A stretch of 64,000 nt of DNA from Mesorhizobium sp. M2A.F.Ca.ET.046.03.2.1 (GCF_003952425.1 NZ_CP034449.1:1-64000); one strand, 5' to 3'. Positions 1 through 8,225 are shown, numbered from the stretch's first letter. The notes: generated from the letters alone by a model not told the origin. Translations and numbers: made by a program.

Positions 1-330
1 GGCGAATTCCGAGCCGTCGCCGAGCGTCGCCAGCGTGCGGCCGGCGCCGGTGAACAGGCTCATCGCGTCGACCGGTGGAACGCTCGGGTCGCTCGCGAGC
101 ACGAAGCTGCGCCGCGCCGCCAGCAGCCCGACATCGCCGGTCTCGAAACGGAAGGGTTTTGGCTCGCCTTCGAGGGTGACCCAGCAGCTGCCCTTCACCA
201 CGGCGAAGAACTTGATCTTGTCGCGTCCGGGGAAGCTGATCGCCCACGGACCGCCGGCGGTGAAGCCGCCCGTGACGACCGCCTCGGCATTGGTGAGCGT
301 GAGAACATCGGAGAAGGGATCGACGGTCAT
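1..330 (-). CDS. AraC-family regulator, cupin_6 N-terminal domain (partial)
   Basis: The minus-strand frame starts with ATG at 330 and runs off the left edge, so only the first 110 residues are present. They read as the cupin-like sensor domain of AraC regulators: MTVDPFSDVLTLTNAEAV, then GGPWAISFPG, then a beta-rich stretch ending FETGDVGLLAARRSF. The DNA-binding half would lie outside the window. A complete member of the same family lies at 55948-56850, also divergent from a reductase gene. The reductase at 459 is the likely target; this is inferred from the divergent layout only. Confidence 0.8.
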   Translation of the reverse strand, partial: MTVDPFSDVLTLTNAEAVVTGGFTAGGPWAISFPGRDKIKFFAVVKGSCWVTLEGEPKPFRFETGDVGLLAARRSFVLASDPSVPPVDAMSLFTGAGRTLATLGDGSEFA

Positions 331-458
331 TTCCGTACTCTCGCGCAGAGAATGCGGATTTTCAAGCATTCACAGTTCAGAAGCGCCGTCCTACCTAGCG
401 CCCATCCGACGCATCGCCATTGGATGCGGCGCTCCATTCCAGACCCCAGAGTCATCAA

Positions 459-1490
459 ATGACCGACAAACTCGTCCTGGTGACCGGCGGCACCGACTTC
501 ATCGCGCAACATTGCATGCTGGCGCTGCTGAAGGCGGGCTACCGCGTGCGCACGACCATCCGCTCGCCAGGGCGGGAAGCGGAGGTGCGCGCGCACCTCG
601 AGGTCGGCGGCGTCGATGCGGGAAACCGCCTCTCCTTCGTCATCGCCGATCTCACCGACGACCGCGGATGGGCGGAAGCGGCGGCCGCATGCGACTATGT
701 GATGCATGGCGCCTCGCCGACGCCTTCCGGCGACCAGACCAGCGAGGAGGATTGGATCGGGCCCGCCGTCAACGGCAATTTTCGGGTGCTCAGGGCCGCG
801 CGCGACGCCGGCGTCAAGCGCGTGGTGCTGACATCGGCCTTCGGCGCGATCGGCGTCGGCCACAAGCGGGACCACCGGCGGCCCTTCGACGAAACCGACT
901 GGAGCAACCTCAACGGCAATGTCGCGCCCTACCAGAAATCGAAGACGCTTTCCGAGCGCGCCGCCTGGGATTTCGTGGCGCGCGAAGGCAATGGCTTGGA
1001 ACTGGCTGCGGTCAATCCGGTCGCCGTCTATGGGCCGGTGCTGGGCGCCGACTATTCGCACTCGATCAGGCTGATCGCCAACATGCTGGAGGGGCAGCCG
1101 GGATGCCTCAATGTCAGTTCCTGCTGCGTCGACGTGCGCGACGTGGCGGACCTGCATCTGCGCGCCATGACCGATCCGGCCGCCAAGGGCGAACGCTTCC
1201 TCGCAACCGTGGGCGAGAGCATGTGGATGGTCGAGATCGCCGAACTGCTGCGGCAGCGGCTGGGCAAGGCGGCCGAAAAAGTGTCGACACAGGTGTGGCC
1301 CGACGAGCAGGTGCGCATCGCCGCCGAAACCAACGCGCAGCTCAAGGGCGTGGTACCGCTGCTCCACTACGACATGAGCGCGACGGGCAGGAAGGCCGAG
1401 CGCCTGCTGGGCTGGACACCCAGATCGCGCGAGGAGGCGATCATATCCTGCGCCGAGAGCCTGATCCGGCTTGGCCTGCTGCGCGGCTGA
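459..1490 (+). CDS. NAD-dependent epimerase/dihydroflavonol-4-reductase-like
   Basis: A 343-residue Rossmann oxidoreductase of the extended SDR/DFR type. The N-terminal dinucleotide motif is LVTGGTDFIAQHC, where the usual GxxGFIA has Asp in place of the last Gly. The catalytic YxxxK is present as YQKSK, and the family motif NPVAVYGPVLG follows. Such enzymes reduce aldehydes or ketones with NAD(P)H; the substrate is not predictable here. I chose the ATG at 459 because the residues before it in the longer reading (from 420) do not fit the family start. The truncated AraC-type gene diverges upstream and may control it. Confidence 0.88.
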   Translation: MTDKLVLVTGGTDFIAQHCMLALLKAGYRVRTTIRSPGREAEVRAHLEVGGVDAGNRLSFVIADLTDDRGWAEAAAACDYVMHGASPTPSGDQTSEEDWIGPAVNGNFRVLRAARDAGVKRVVLTSAFGAIGVGHKRDHRRPFDETDWSNLNGNVAPYQKSKTLSERAAWDFVAREGNGLELAAVNPVAVYGPVLGADYSHSIRLIANMLEGQPGCLNVSSCCVDVRDVADLHLRAMTDPAAKGERFLATVGESMWMVEIAELLRQRLGKAAEKVSTQVWPDEQVRIAAETNAQLKGVVPLLHYDMSATGRKAERLLGWTPRSREEAIISCAESLIRLGLLRG

Positions 1491-1592
1491 GTTCCTTGAA
1501 CGGCGCGCGCGGCCGGTGCATGTTCCCCGCGCGCTTTCGGCGAACCGCCTGGAACCGCGATCCTCGAACGAAACCAGCGGAGCCATCGGGCG

Positions 1593-2138
1593 ATGACGAC
1601 CATCCATCAGTTCGCCGTGTCGGAGGGGCAGGAATGGATGCTGCCGGCCGATGACGACGCCTACGAGGAATTCTTCGGCCTCGACGGACGATCGCTCAAG
1701 GGCTGGAAGCCGCCGGTGATGCGGCGCGCCGAGGAAGGCGAGCGGCTCTATTCCGATTTCCCCTGGCTCGGCGAGCATGCGCCGCTGTTGCGCCGGCCGG
1801 CTGTCGAGGCGCTGGCGGCGGCGTTGCGGCCTTATGGCGAGCTTGTGGCGCTGCGCGGCGAGGAGGTCTGGCTGCTCAACGTCACCCATGTGATCGACGC
1901 GCTGGACGAGGCGCGCTCGCAAATCGTGCGGTTCGACGGCGGCGACATATTGGCGATCGAGCGCTACGCCTTCGACGCGGAGAAGATCGGGAGCGCTGAA
2001 GTGTTCAAGCTGCCGATGCGGGCTTCTCCGGTCTTCGTCAATGACGTGTTCGTCGAGCGGGTGCGCAAGGCCGGGTTGCGCAATGTGTCGTTCGAGCCGG
2101 TATGGACATCGGGAACGGCAATCGCGTCAGGCGAATAG
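1593..2138 (+). CDS. Imm11-like (DUF1629) protein, possible orphan immunity protein
   Basis: A 181-residue soluble protein without signal or membrane segment. Its C-terminal part, with PVFVNDVFVERVRKAGLRN followed by VSFEPVW, resembles the end of the Imm11/DUF1629 family, whose members are often immunity proteins next to polymorphic toxins. No toxin-like gene is adjacent: the neighbours are a reductase and a molybdenum hydroxylase operon. It may therefore be an orphan antitoxin or have another role. The family assignment is by eye and moderate; that the gene is real is fairly sure from length and codon use. Confidence 0.65.
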   Translation: MTTIHQFAVSEGQEWMLPADDDAYEEFFGLDGRSLKGWKPPVMRRAEEGERLYSDFPWLGEHAPLLRRPAVEALAAALRPYGELVALRGEEVWLLNVTHVIDALDEARSQIVRFDGGDILAIERYAFDAEKIGSAEVFKLPMRASPVFVNDVFVERVRKAGLRNVSFEPVWTSGTAIASGE

Positions 2139-2209
2139 CAGTTTTGCGGTTTGTGGCGGAGACGGGCAATGACCAGCGCCGGCGCCGCCCCTCATCCGCC
2201 CTTCGGGCA

Positions 2210-2239
2210 CCTTCTCCCCGTATAGAGACGGGGAGAAGG
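2210..2239. repeat. Rhizobial palindromic repeat, 12-bp arms
   Basis: CCTTCTCCCCGT and ACGGGGAGAAGG form perfect 12-bp arms around the 6-base loop ATAGAG. They are preceded by CATCCGCCCTTCGGGCA, itself a small hairpin. This composite is typical of dispersed intergenic repeats of rhizobia. It sits between the Imm11-like gene and the molybdenum hydroxylase operon and could form an RNA hairpin. Confidence 0.7.
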
Positions 2240-2320
2240 AACTGGCCCTGGTCCTGCCTCTGGGCGCATCTGGAGCATGGCTCTGGCCCAACCCGCACAT
2301 GCATGAACGGGATGGCCATT

Positions 2321-2355
2321 ATAACCAGACGCTTTATAACGGGCGATCTGGTTAT
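2321..2355 (+). promoter_or_regulatory. Inverted repeat, probable operator of the Mo-hydroxylase operon
   Basis: ATAACCAGA (2321-2329) and TCTGGTTAT (2347-2355) are perfect 9-bp arms separated by 17 bases, ending 18 bases before the ATG of the first operon gene. Size, symmetry and position fit a dimeric repressor or activator site. No regulator gene is adjacent. The TATAA-containing spacer may overlap the promoter. Confidence 0.55.
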
Positions 2356-2373
2356 GACCTCCAAGGGGAGACG

Positions 2374-3234
2374 ATGCGTTACATACGTCCGCTTTCAATC
2401 GAAGATGCCGTTGGCGAGCTCGCCAAGGCGGTAGGACCGGCCGCCATCCTGGCCGGAGGCAGCGACTTGCTGGTGAGGATGAAGGGCGGCTTCATCGAGC
2501 CCGAGCTGATCGTCGACATCAAGCGCATAGGCGGCCTGGCCGACATCACGGAAACGGCTGACGGCTTCCGCATCGGCGCCGCCGTGCCCTGCGCGGTGCT
2601 GGGCGAGAACAAGGCTGTGCGCAAGGCATGGCCGGGCGTGGTCGAGGCCGCGAACCTGATCGGCTCCAAGCAGGTGCAGGGCCGCTGCACCATCACCGGC
2701 AATCTGTGCAACGCATCGCCCGCCGCCGACAGCGTGCCGGCGCTGGTGGCCGCCGGGGCCAAGGCCGTCGTCGCCGGGCCTTCGGGCAAGCGCACCATTG
2801 CCGTCGAGACCGTGCCGACGGGACCGGGCCGCACGTCGCTCGCCAAGGGCGAGATCATCGAGGCGATCCTGCTCGACAAGCGTCCTGAGCAGGCGGGCGA
2901 TGCCTATCTGCGCTTCATTCCGCGCACCGAGATGGACATCGCGGTGGTGAGCGCCGGCGTGAACCTGACGCTGGACGAGCATGGCGCGATCAAGACCGCG
3001 CGCGTGGCGCTGGGCGCCGCGGCGCCCACGGTGCTTCTGGTCGAGGAAGCGGGCCAGGTGCTGGTCGGCTCGAAGCTCGACGAGGCGACGCTGGAGCGGC
3101 TGGCGAAGATCTGTTCCGGCGCCTGCCGGCCGATCGACGACAAGCGCGGCACCATCGAATTCAGACGGAAAGTGGCGGGCGTGCTGGCAAGGCGCGTCGC
3201 GGCAATCGCCTACAAGCGTGCGGGAGGCAAATAA
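2374..3234 (+). CDS. Xanthine dehydrogenase family, FAD-binding subunit M
   Basis: A 286-residue FAD subunit of a molybdenum hydroxylase. It passes electrons from the 2Fe-2S subunit to the final acceptor through FAD. The N-terminal FAD motif is LAGGSDLLVRMKGG and the second is TITGNLCNASPAADSVPAL, both typical of CoxM/XdhB-type subunits; the C-terminal CO_deh_flav_C region follows. I chose ATG 2374 over an upstream in-frame start because MRYIRPLS is the family-like beginning and follows AAGGGGAG. The stop overlaps the next start by one base, so translation is probably coupled. The gene order is medium-small-large. Confidence 0.92.
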   Translation: MRYIRPLSIEDAVGELAKAVGPAAILAGGSDLLVRMKGGFIEPELIVDIKRIGGLADITETADGFRIGAAVPCAVLGENKAVRKAWPGVVEAANLIGSKQVQGRCTITGNLCNASPAADSVPALVAAGAKAVVAGPSGKRTIAVETVPTGPGRTSLAKGEIIEAILLDKRPEQAGDAYLRFIPRTEMDIAVVSAGVNLTLDEHGAIKTARVALGAAAPTVLLVEEAGQVLVGSKLDEATLERLAKICSGACRPIDDKRGTIEFRRKVAGVLARRVAAIAYKRAGGK

Positions 3235-3710
3235 TGGCCGGTGTAGCTGTATCAACCACGATCAACGGCGATGCCGTCGAATATCTCTGCCAGCCCGACG
3301 AGACGCTGCTGGAAGTGCTGCGCGATCGCCTCGGCCTGACCGGCGCCAAGGAAGGCTGCGGCACCGGCGACTGCGGCGCCTGCAGCGTCATCGTCGACGG
3401 CAGGCTCGTCTGCTCCTGCCTGGTGCTGGGCGCGGAAGCGGAAGGCCGCAAGGTCGAGACCATCGAAGGCATGGCGCATGGCGACCAGCTGCACCCGCTG
3501 CAGCAGAAGTTCCTGGAGCATGCGGCGCTGCAATGCGGCGTCTGCACGCCCGGCTTCCTGATCGCTGCCAAGGACCTGTTGGAGAAGAACCCCTCGCCCA
3601 CCGAGGAGGAAATCCGCTTCGGCCTCGCCGGCAACCTTTGCCGCTGCACCGGCTATGACAAGATCGTGCGCGCCGTCCAGGACGCAGCGAACGTGATGAA
3701 GGGAGCCTGA
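3234..3710 (+). CDS. Xanthine dehydrogenase family, 2Fe-2S subunit
   Basis: A 158-residue iron-sulfur subunit with both expected clusters. The plant-ferredoxin-type site is CGTGDCGACSV with the further Cys in LVCSCL. The C-terminal four-helix site is CGVCTPGF plus LCRCTGYDKIV. It relays electrons from the molybdenum centre to the FAD subunit. Length matches the family. It starts inside the stop codon of the FAD gene and ends three bases before the large-subunit ATG, so all three are one transcription unit. Confidence 0.95.
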   Translation: MAGVAVSTTINGDAVEYLCQPDETLLEVLRDRLGLTGAKEGCGTGDCGACSVIVDGRLVCSCLVLGAEAEGRKVETIEGMAHGDQLHPLQQKFLEHAALQCGVCTPGFLIAAKDLLEKNPSPTEEEIRFGLAGNLCRCTGYDKIVRAVQDAANVMKGA

Positions 3711-3713
3711 TCC

Positions 3714-5977
3714 ATGAATTTCGATCCGCGCTTTTCAGGACGCCAGTTCGCTTCCGTCGGCACGCGCCCGATCCGCCCCGACGGCATCGACAAGGTGACG
3801 GGCCGCGCCCGCTACGGCGCCGACTTCAACATGGCCGGCCAGCTGGTGGGCCGGATCCTGCGCAGCCCGCATGCGCATGCGGTGATCAAGAGCATCGACA
3901 CGTCCAAGGCGGAAAAGCTCGCCGGCGTGAAGGCGGTGATCACGGCGAAGGACCTGCCGGACCTCACCGATGGCGACGCCGCCATGTACGACATCCTCGA
4001 CAACTCGATGGCGCGCAAGAAGGCGCTCTATGACGGCCATGCGGTGGCCGCGGTGGCGGCGATCGACGCCCGCATCGCCCGCCAGGCGCTGAAGCTGATC
4101 GAGGTCGAGTATGAGGTGCTGCCGCATGTCACCGATGTCGACGAGGCCGCGCACCACCACGCGCCGCTGATCAACGACCAGGTCTTCACCGAGGGCCTCG
4201 AGGAAAAGCCGGCCAAGCCTTCCAACGTCACCAAGCGCACGCAGTTCGGCCATGGCGACGTCCACAAAGGTTTGCCGAGGCCGATTTCGTCGTCGAGCGC
4301 TCCTTCAAGACCGAGCAGACGCATCAGGGCTATATCGAGCCGCATGCCTGCGTGGCGAGCGTCAACGCCGACGGCACGGCGGACCTGTGGGTCTGCACGC
4401 AAGGCCATTTCGTCTACCGCCAGCATTGCGCCCAGCTGCTCGGGCTCGAAGCCTCGAAGCTGCGCGTCACCTCGTCGGAGATCGGCGGCGGCTTCGGCGG
4501 CAAGACCCATGTCTGGGCCGAGCCGGTGGCGCTGGCGCTGTCCCGCAAGGCCGGCCGTCCGGTGAAGCTGGTGATGACCCGCGACGAGGTGTTCCGCGCC
4601 TCGGGCCCGACCAGCGCCACCTCGATCGACGTCAAGATCGGCGCGAAGAAGGACGGCACCATCACCGCCGCGGAAGCGACGCTGCGCTACAGCTCCGGTC
4701 CCTATGCCGGCTCTTGGGCCGAGATCGGCGCGATGACGGCCTTTGCCTGCTACAAGCTGGAGAACGTCAAGACGGTCGGCTACGAGGTGCTGGTCAACCG
4801 GCCGAAGACGGCGGCCTATCGCGCGCCGTCGGCGCCGATGGCGGCCTTCGCGGTGGAAAGCGCTGTCGACGAGCTCGCCAAGGAGCTCGGCATGGATGCG
4901 GTGGACTTCCGCATCAAGAACGCCGCGCAGGAAGGCACCCGCGCCTCCTACGGCCCGGTCTATGGGCCGATCGGCATCGGGCCGACGCTGGAGGCGGTGA
5001 AGCACCATCCGCACATGAAGGCGCCGCTCAAGGAAAACCAAGGGCGCGGCATGGCCTGCGGCTTCTGGTTCAATTTCGGCGGCCAGACCTGCACGGACCT
5101 GAACATCGGAATGGATGGCTCGGTGTCGCTGGCCGTGGGCACGGTGGATGTCGGCGGCTCCCGCGCCTCGCTGTCGCTGGTGGCGGCGGAAGAGCTCGGC
5201 ATCGACTACAGCCACGTGAAGGCGATCGTCGCAGACACCTCGTCGCTCGGCTACAACGACATGACCGACGGCAGCCGCGGCACCTTCTCCTCCTCGATGG
5301 CGACGATCTCGGCCGCCCGCAATGCTATCAAGATCCTCCGCGAGCGCGCCGCGCAGATGTGGGACGTGCCCGTGGACGACGTCCATTGGGAAAAGGGCCA
5401 TGCCATCGCCAAGGGCGAGAAATACGGCAACCTCTCGCCGCTGTCGCTGAAGGACATCGCGGCGAAGTCCGGCACCACCGGCGGGCCGATCGCCGGCCAT
5501 AGCGAGCTTGTGGCCGACGGCGCCGGCGTTTCCTTCGCCACGCATATCTGCGACGTCGAGGTCGACCCCGAGACCGGCTCGACCCGCGTGATCCGCTACA
5601 CGGTGGTGCAGGATGCCGGCAAGGCGGTGCACCCGACCTATGTGGAGGGCCAGTACCAGGGCGGTGCGGCGCAAGGCATCGGCTGGGCGCTCAACGAGGA
5701 GTATATCTACGGCAAGGACGGGCGGCTGCAGAATGCGGGCTTCCTCGACTACCGCATCCCGGTCTGCTCCGACCTGCCGATGATCGACACGCAGATCCTG
5801 GAAATCCCCAATCCCAACCACCCCTATGGCGTGCGCGGCGTTGGCGAGACCTCGATTGTGCCGCCGCTGGCGGCGATCGCCAACGCGGTGTCGAACGCGG
5901 TGGGCGTGCGCATGACCCACATCCCGATGTCGCCGCCGCGCATTCTCGCCGCGCTGGACGCGGAACGGGAAGGCTAA
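3714..5977 (+). pseudogene. Xanthine dehydrogenase family, molybdopterin-binding subunit, frameshifted
   Basis: This is the catalytic large subunit, which would be about 754 residues if repaired. The first reading frame (from ATG 3714) is good up to GHGDVHKG near 4270. Family sequence then resumes in another frame with AEADFVVERSFKTEQTH and continues to the stop at 5977. One base is missing around AAAGGTTTGCC (4266-4275). The rest is intact: GGGFGGKTH in the cofactor region, the AYRAPSAPM motif in place of the CO-dehydrogenase CSFR loop, and the catalytic Glu in RGVGETS near the C terminus. So it is a hydroxylase but not a form-I CO dehydrogenase. The lesion is either a recent mutation or a sequencing error; the otherwise perfect downstream frame favours something recent. 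Confidence 0.88.
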
Positions 5978-6036
5978 GGACGAAAGGTGCGCAGCAGCTT
6001 TCGTCTCACCACGCTGCGCTGTGGGAGTTATCCCTA

Positions 6037-6282
6037 ATGGTTGAGGTCACCCTCTGGGGCTCGCTCAGCGCCGTCGCCGGGGGCAAGGCCAGGCACGAGA
6101 TCGAGGCCAAAGACATCAGGGAGCTGTTCCGCAAGCTGGCGGAACAGTATCCCGGGATAGAGCCGTGGATCGACCGCGGCATCGCGGTGGCGATCGACGG
6201 GACGATTTATCGCGATACGTGGAGCAAGGAACTGCCCGAGGGGGCGGAGATTTTCCTGCTGCCGCGGTTGGCTGGGGGGTAG
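6037..6282 (+). CDS. MoaD/ThiS-family sulfur carrier protein
   Basis: An 81-residue beta-grasp protein starting MVEVTLWGSL and ending in the diagnostic Gly-Gly (LLPRLAGG), which is adenylated and thiocarboxylated in this family. It lies 59 bases after the molybdenum hydroxylase large subunit on the same strand. A dedicated carrier for sulfur in molybdopterin synthesis or cofactor maturation is the simplest reading, but the housekeeping moaD would normally lie elsewhere. No MoaE partner is adjacent. Confidence 0.85.
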   Translation: MVEVTLWGSLSAVAGGKARHEIEAKDIRELFRKLAEQYPGIEPWIDRGIAVAIDGTIYRDTWSKELPEGAEIFLLPRLAGG

Positions 6283-6415
6283 CGAGCGAGCGGCCTCCGC
6301 CATCGCTGGGTTCGCCGATCCGCGCCCCCTCGGGGAGCCCCTACAAACGTCACCAGCCAGCGGCGGCTCGTGTGCTCCCCCCGCTTTCGGGCAGGGCCGC
6401 TCCCGGACGGATGGT

Positions 6416-6547
6416 TTACCGGGTTGGCCGGTCTTCACGCATGACGTTGTAGAGCAGCAGGCCCGCCATCAAGGACACCACGGCGCCCACCACGTCATGC
6501 CCGGTCAGCCCGGAATAATACACGAAAGCAAATGCCAGCTCGGCCAT
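6416..6547 (-). CDS. Small membrane protein, 43 aa
   Basis: A short frame beginning MAELAFAFVYYSGLTGHDVV and ending with a charged tail (MREDRPTR). The central part, VVGAVVSLMAGLLLYNV, is a probable membrane helix. The start is preceded by GGTTGGAGCC, a modest ribosome site. No known family. It lies alone between the MoaD-like gene and the DUF768 pair. Real but unproven; the amphipathic-free helix plus charged tail is more protein-like than random GC-rich sequence. Confidence 0.42.
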   Translation of the reverse strand: MAELAFAFVYYSGLTGHDVVGAVVSLMAGLLLYNVMREDRPTR

Positions 6548-6708
6548 GGCTCCAACCCAGGATGCGAGGGACTTCTCCGGGAGAACCTCCAGGGCGCGCT
6601 AATGTTCCTGACGGCCAGCGCCGATCTTCGCCGGCTGCGCCTGGCGCAATTCCAGGAAAAGTGTGAGCGGTTTTCCGTCCGGAAGCGACACGGACGGCCG
6701 TGCGATGC

Positions 6709-6933
6709 TCAGGCTCCGTCGGTTTTCCCGGAGCCGACGATCGCCGCCAGGATCGCTTCGTATGCGCTTCCGGTCTCCTCCTCGATCTCCTCCTCGGAGA
6801 TGCCGGCTGCCTTTGCATCGGCGAACAACTTGCTCGTCAGCTCGGCCACCGAGACGATGTCCGCACCCACCTTGCCGCGCATTACATTATCGGTGATCCA
6901 GCGGCCAAAGAACTCCGCGCCACGTTCGCTCAT
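6709..6933 (-). CDS. DUF768 family protein (short)
   Basis: A 74-residue acidic helical protein. The N-terminal MSERGAEFFGRWITDNV is the DUF768 hallmark (MSxRGxxFxxxW), followed by the family pattern AELTSKLFADAKAAGIS and a Glu-rich turn EEEIEEETG. Function unknown; the family is essentially rhizobial. Its ATG overlaps the stop of the upstream DUF768 gene by four bases, so the two are translationally coupled. It lacks the C-terminal extension of that partner. Confidence 0.88.
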   Translation of the reverse strand: MSERGAEFFGRWITDNVMRGKVGADIVSVAELTSKLFADAKAAGISEEEIEEETGSAYEAILAAIVGSGKTDGA

Positions 6934-7301
6934 CCGCCCTGCTCTTTCAGAAAATGCGCCTCCCGAAGGAGCGCTTCCCAGTCGGTCCCGATCGTCTCGA
7001 TCAGCTCGCTGGCCTGTTCCTGCGTGATGCCGGTTTCCCTCGCCAGGCGCCCTGAGAGCAATTCGAAGACAGCCTGGTCGCCCTCCCCCAAACTGCCTTC
7101 GCGATGTTGCAGCGCCTCGAAGATCACCTCGAAGACGCTGTCGACTTCCTCGTCGATCTCGCTGGCCGCGATGCCTTCGCGCGCGGCCGCCTTCATCATC
7201 TCGTCGGCAAGATCGCCCACCGCCACCGGATCGTCCGTCAGCACATTCGGCAGATGCTCCGCCATCCATTTGTCGAAGAAGTCGAGACCGCGCCTGCTCA
7301 T
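6930..7301 (-). CDS. DUF768 family protein with C-terminal helical motif
   Basis: A 123-residue protein. Residues 1-70 are DUF768 (MSRRGLDFFDKWMAEHLP, DLADEMMKAAAREGI, ASEIDEEVDSV). The C-terminal third carries a second small helical unit, TGITQEQASELIETIGTDW, which recurs in three other small proteins of this window (30359, 33223 and 39762). First gene of a coupled pair. A third, more divergent DUF768-like gene is at 30873-31226. Function unknown. Confidence 0.9.
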   Translation of the reverse strand: MSRRGLDFFDKWMAEHLPNVLTDDPVAVGDLADEMMKAAAREGIAASEIDEEVDSVFEVIFEALQHREGSLGEGDQAVFELLSGRLARETGITQEQASELIETIGTDWEALLREAHFLKEQGG

Positions 7302-7522
7302 GTGGCCATAAGCGCGCGGGGAATATTAGGTTCCGCTGATGGGGACTGAGGTCGCATACGCCGGCGCATTGGTCTATCGCCTGAAACATAAGCCCGGCCA
7401 TCTCATTAGGGCTTCGCTGACGAGCAATCAGTCCCTTCATCGTCAGTGGCTGGATCGCCCGCCACTTGCCCACAGGTGGCGGGCGTCCGATCGAAGAACA
7501 AGAACCGGGGCCGAGGTGAACA

Positions 7523-7720
7523 ATGTCGATTTCCGATGAGCTGCGGGACGCGAGTCTTCGCTATGAATGCCCAAACTGCCACCAGCCGATCATCAGAAAC
7601 GGTTCGTGGTTCAAGGCAGTGAGCACCTTCCGCTGTGAGGCCTGCAAGACCAAGCTCAGGCTTGGCTACTCGGCCAAGCTGGCGCTTTTCAAACAACACG
7701 GCAAGGCGCCGGGGGCGTGA
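7523..7720 (+). CDS. Small zinc-ribbon protein
   Basis: A 65-residue protein with two CxxC knuckles, CPNCHQP and CEACKTKL, 23 residues apart. It should fold as a zinc ribbon. Basic C terminus (KLALFKQHGKAPG). No enzymatic domain is present, so it is probably a nucleic-acid or protein adaptor. A second small zinc-ribbon protein is at 33568. Confidence 0.7.
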   Translation: MSISDELRDASLRYECPNCHQPIIRNGSWFKAVSTFRCEACKTKLRLGYSAKLALFKQHGKAPGA

Positions 7721-7723
7721 CCC

Positions 7724-8071
7724 ATGCGGCTGAGTGCCTGCGAGCCCTTTGGCGAGCAGCAGTTCCTTTTCCGGGAGCGGTTGCCGGCAAACGACAACAG
7801 CGCGCTGGACCATCGCAACCTTTCCCTTCTCAGTCTCATCCCAGCCGACGACGGACCCGCAAAGATTGCCGCGAAAGCGGAGCGGATGAGCATTGCCGCG
7901 GCCGTGGGCATGGCGATCGGCCTTTTCATCGGGCCGGTCTCATGCCTGATGCTGGGCATCCGGAACGGGGCGTTGGACAATGAAGGAGGCAAGCATGATC
8001 ACCACGACGTTGGAAACCAGGGTGGCGGGTTTGCAGGACAGGCTGAGGGCGGCCAAGCTCAGCATGGATGA
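7724..8071 (+). CDS. Hypothetical protein with one membrane segment
   Basis: The frame begins four bases after the zinc-ribbon stop and would encode 115 residues with a hydrophobic segment, MSIAAAVGMAIGLFIGPVSC. The C-terminal tail, rich in Gly, His and Gln, is read out of frame through the start of the next gene, which has a much better ribosome site. So this may be a spurious or shortened frame. Low confidence. Confidence 0.33.
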   Translation: MRLSACEPFGEQQFLFRERLPANDNSALDHRNLSLLSLIPADDGPAKIAAKAERMSIAAAVGMAIGLFIGPVSCLMLGIRNGALDNEGGKHDHHDVGNQGGGFAGQAEGGQAQHG

Positions 8072-8177
8072 CATGCTGGCCTTCCAGAAGGTCGCGGACG
8101 TGCTGGACAATGGCCATGGCGGCATCGACCTCGACGACCTGATCGCGCTGTCGTTCGTGGTGGAGGATGAGGATTGA
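7995..8177 (+). CDS. Small helical protein, 60 aa
   Basis: Begins MITTTLETRVAGLQDRL and is predicted to be all helical and acidic at the C terminus (SFVVEDED). The start is set by a strong AAGGAGG seven bases before ATG 7995; an in-frame ATG at 7980 has none. Unknown function. It is the last gene before the AT-richer module on the opposite strand and is convergent with it. Confidence 0.62.
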   Translation: MITTTLETRVAGLQDRLRAAKLSMDDMLAFQKVADVLDNGHGGIDLDDLIALSFVVEDED

Positions 8178-8225
8178 GGGGCTCCGCAGACCTGGCCCAG
8201 ATAATCGAAGATCCATCTCAAACGA

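Noticed and set aside
327-1922. 531-aa minus-strand and 539-aa plus-strand frames over the reductase
   Set aside because: Both are out-of-frame readings of the reductase and its neighbours. The reductase frame alone shows conserved motifs.
4252-5502. 416-aa plus-strand frame inside the molybdenum subunit
   Set aside because: Third frame of the same gene; Arg/Gly-rich without motifs. The true continuation is the frame ending at 5977.
4028-5920. 630-aa open frame on the minus strand
   Set aside because: Antisense of the molybdenum subunit; low-complexity Arg/Ala/His/Gly content and no family motif.
3714-5977. Form-I CO dehydrogenase large subunit (coxL)
   Set aside because: Gene order is similar, but the active-site loop reads AYRAPSAP rather than the CSFR-type loop of true CoxL.
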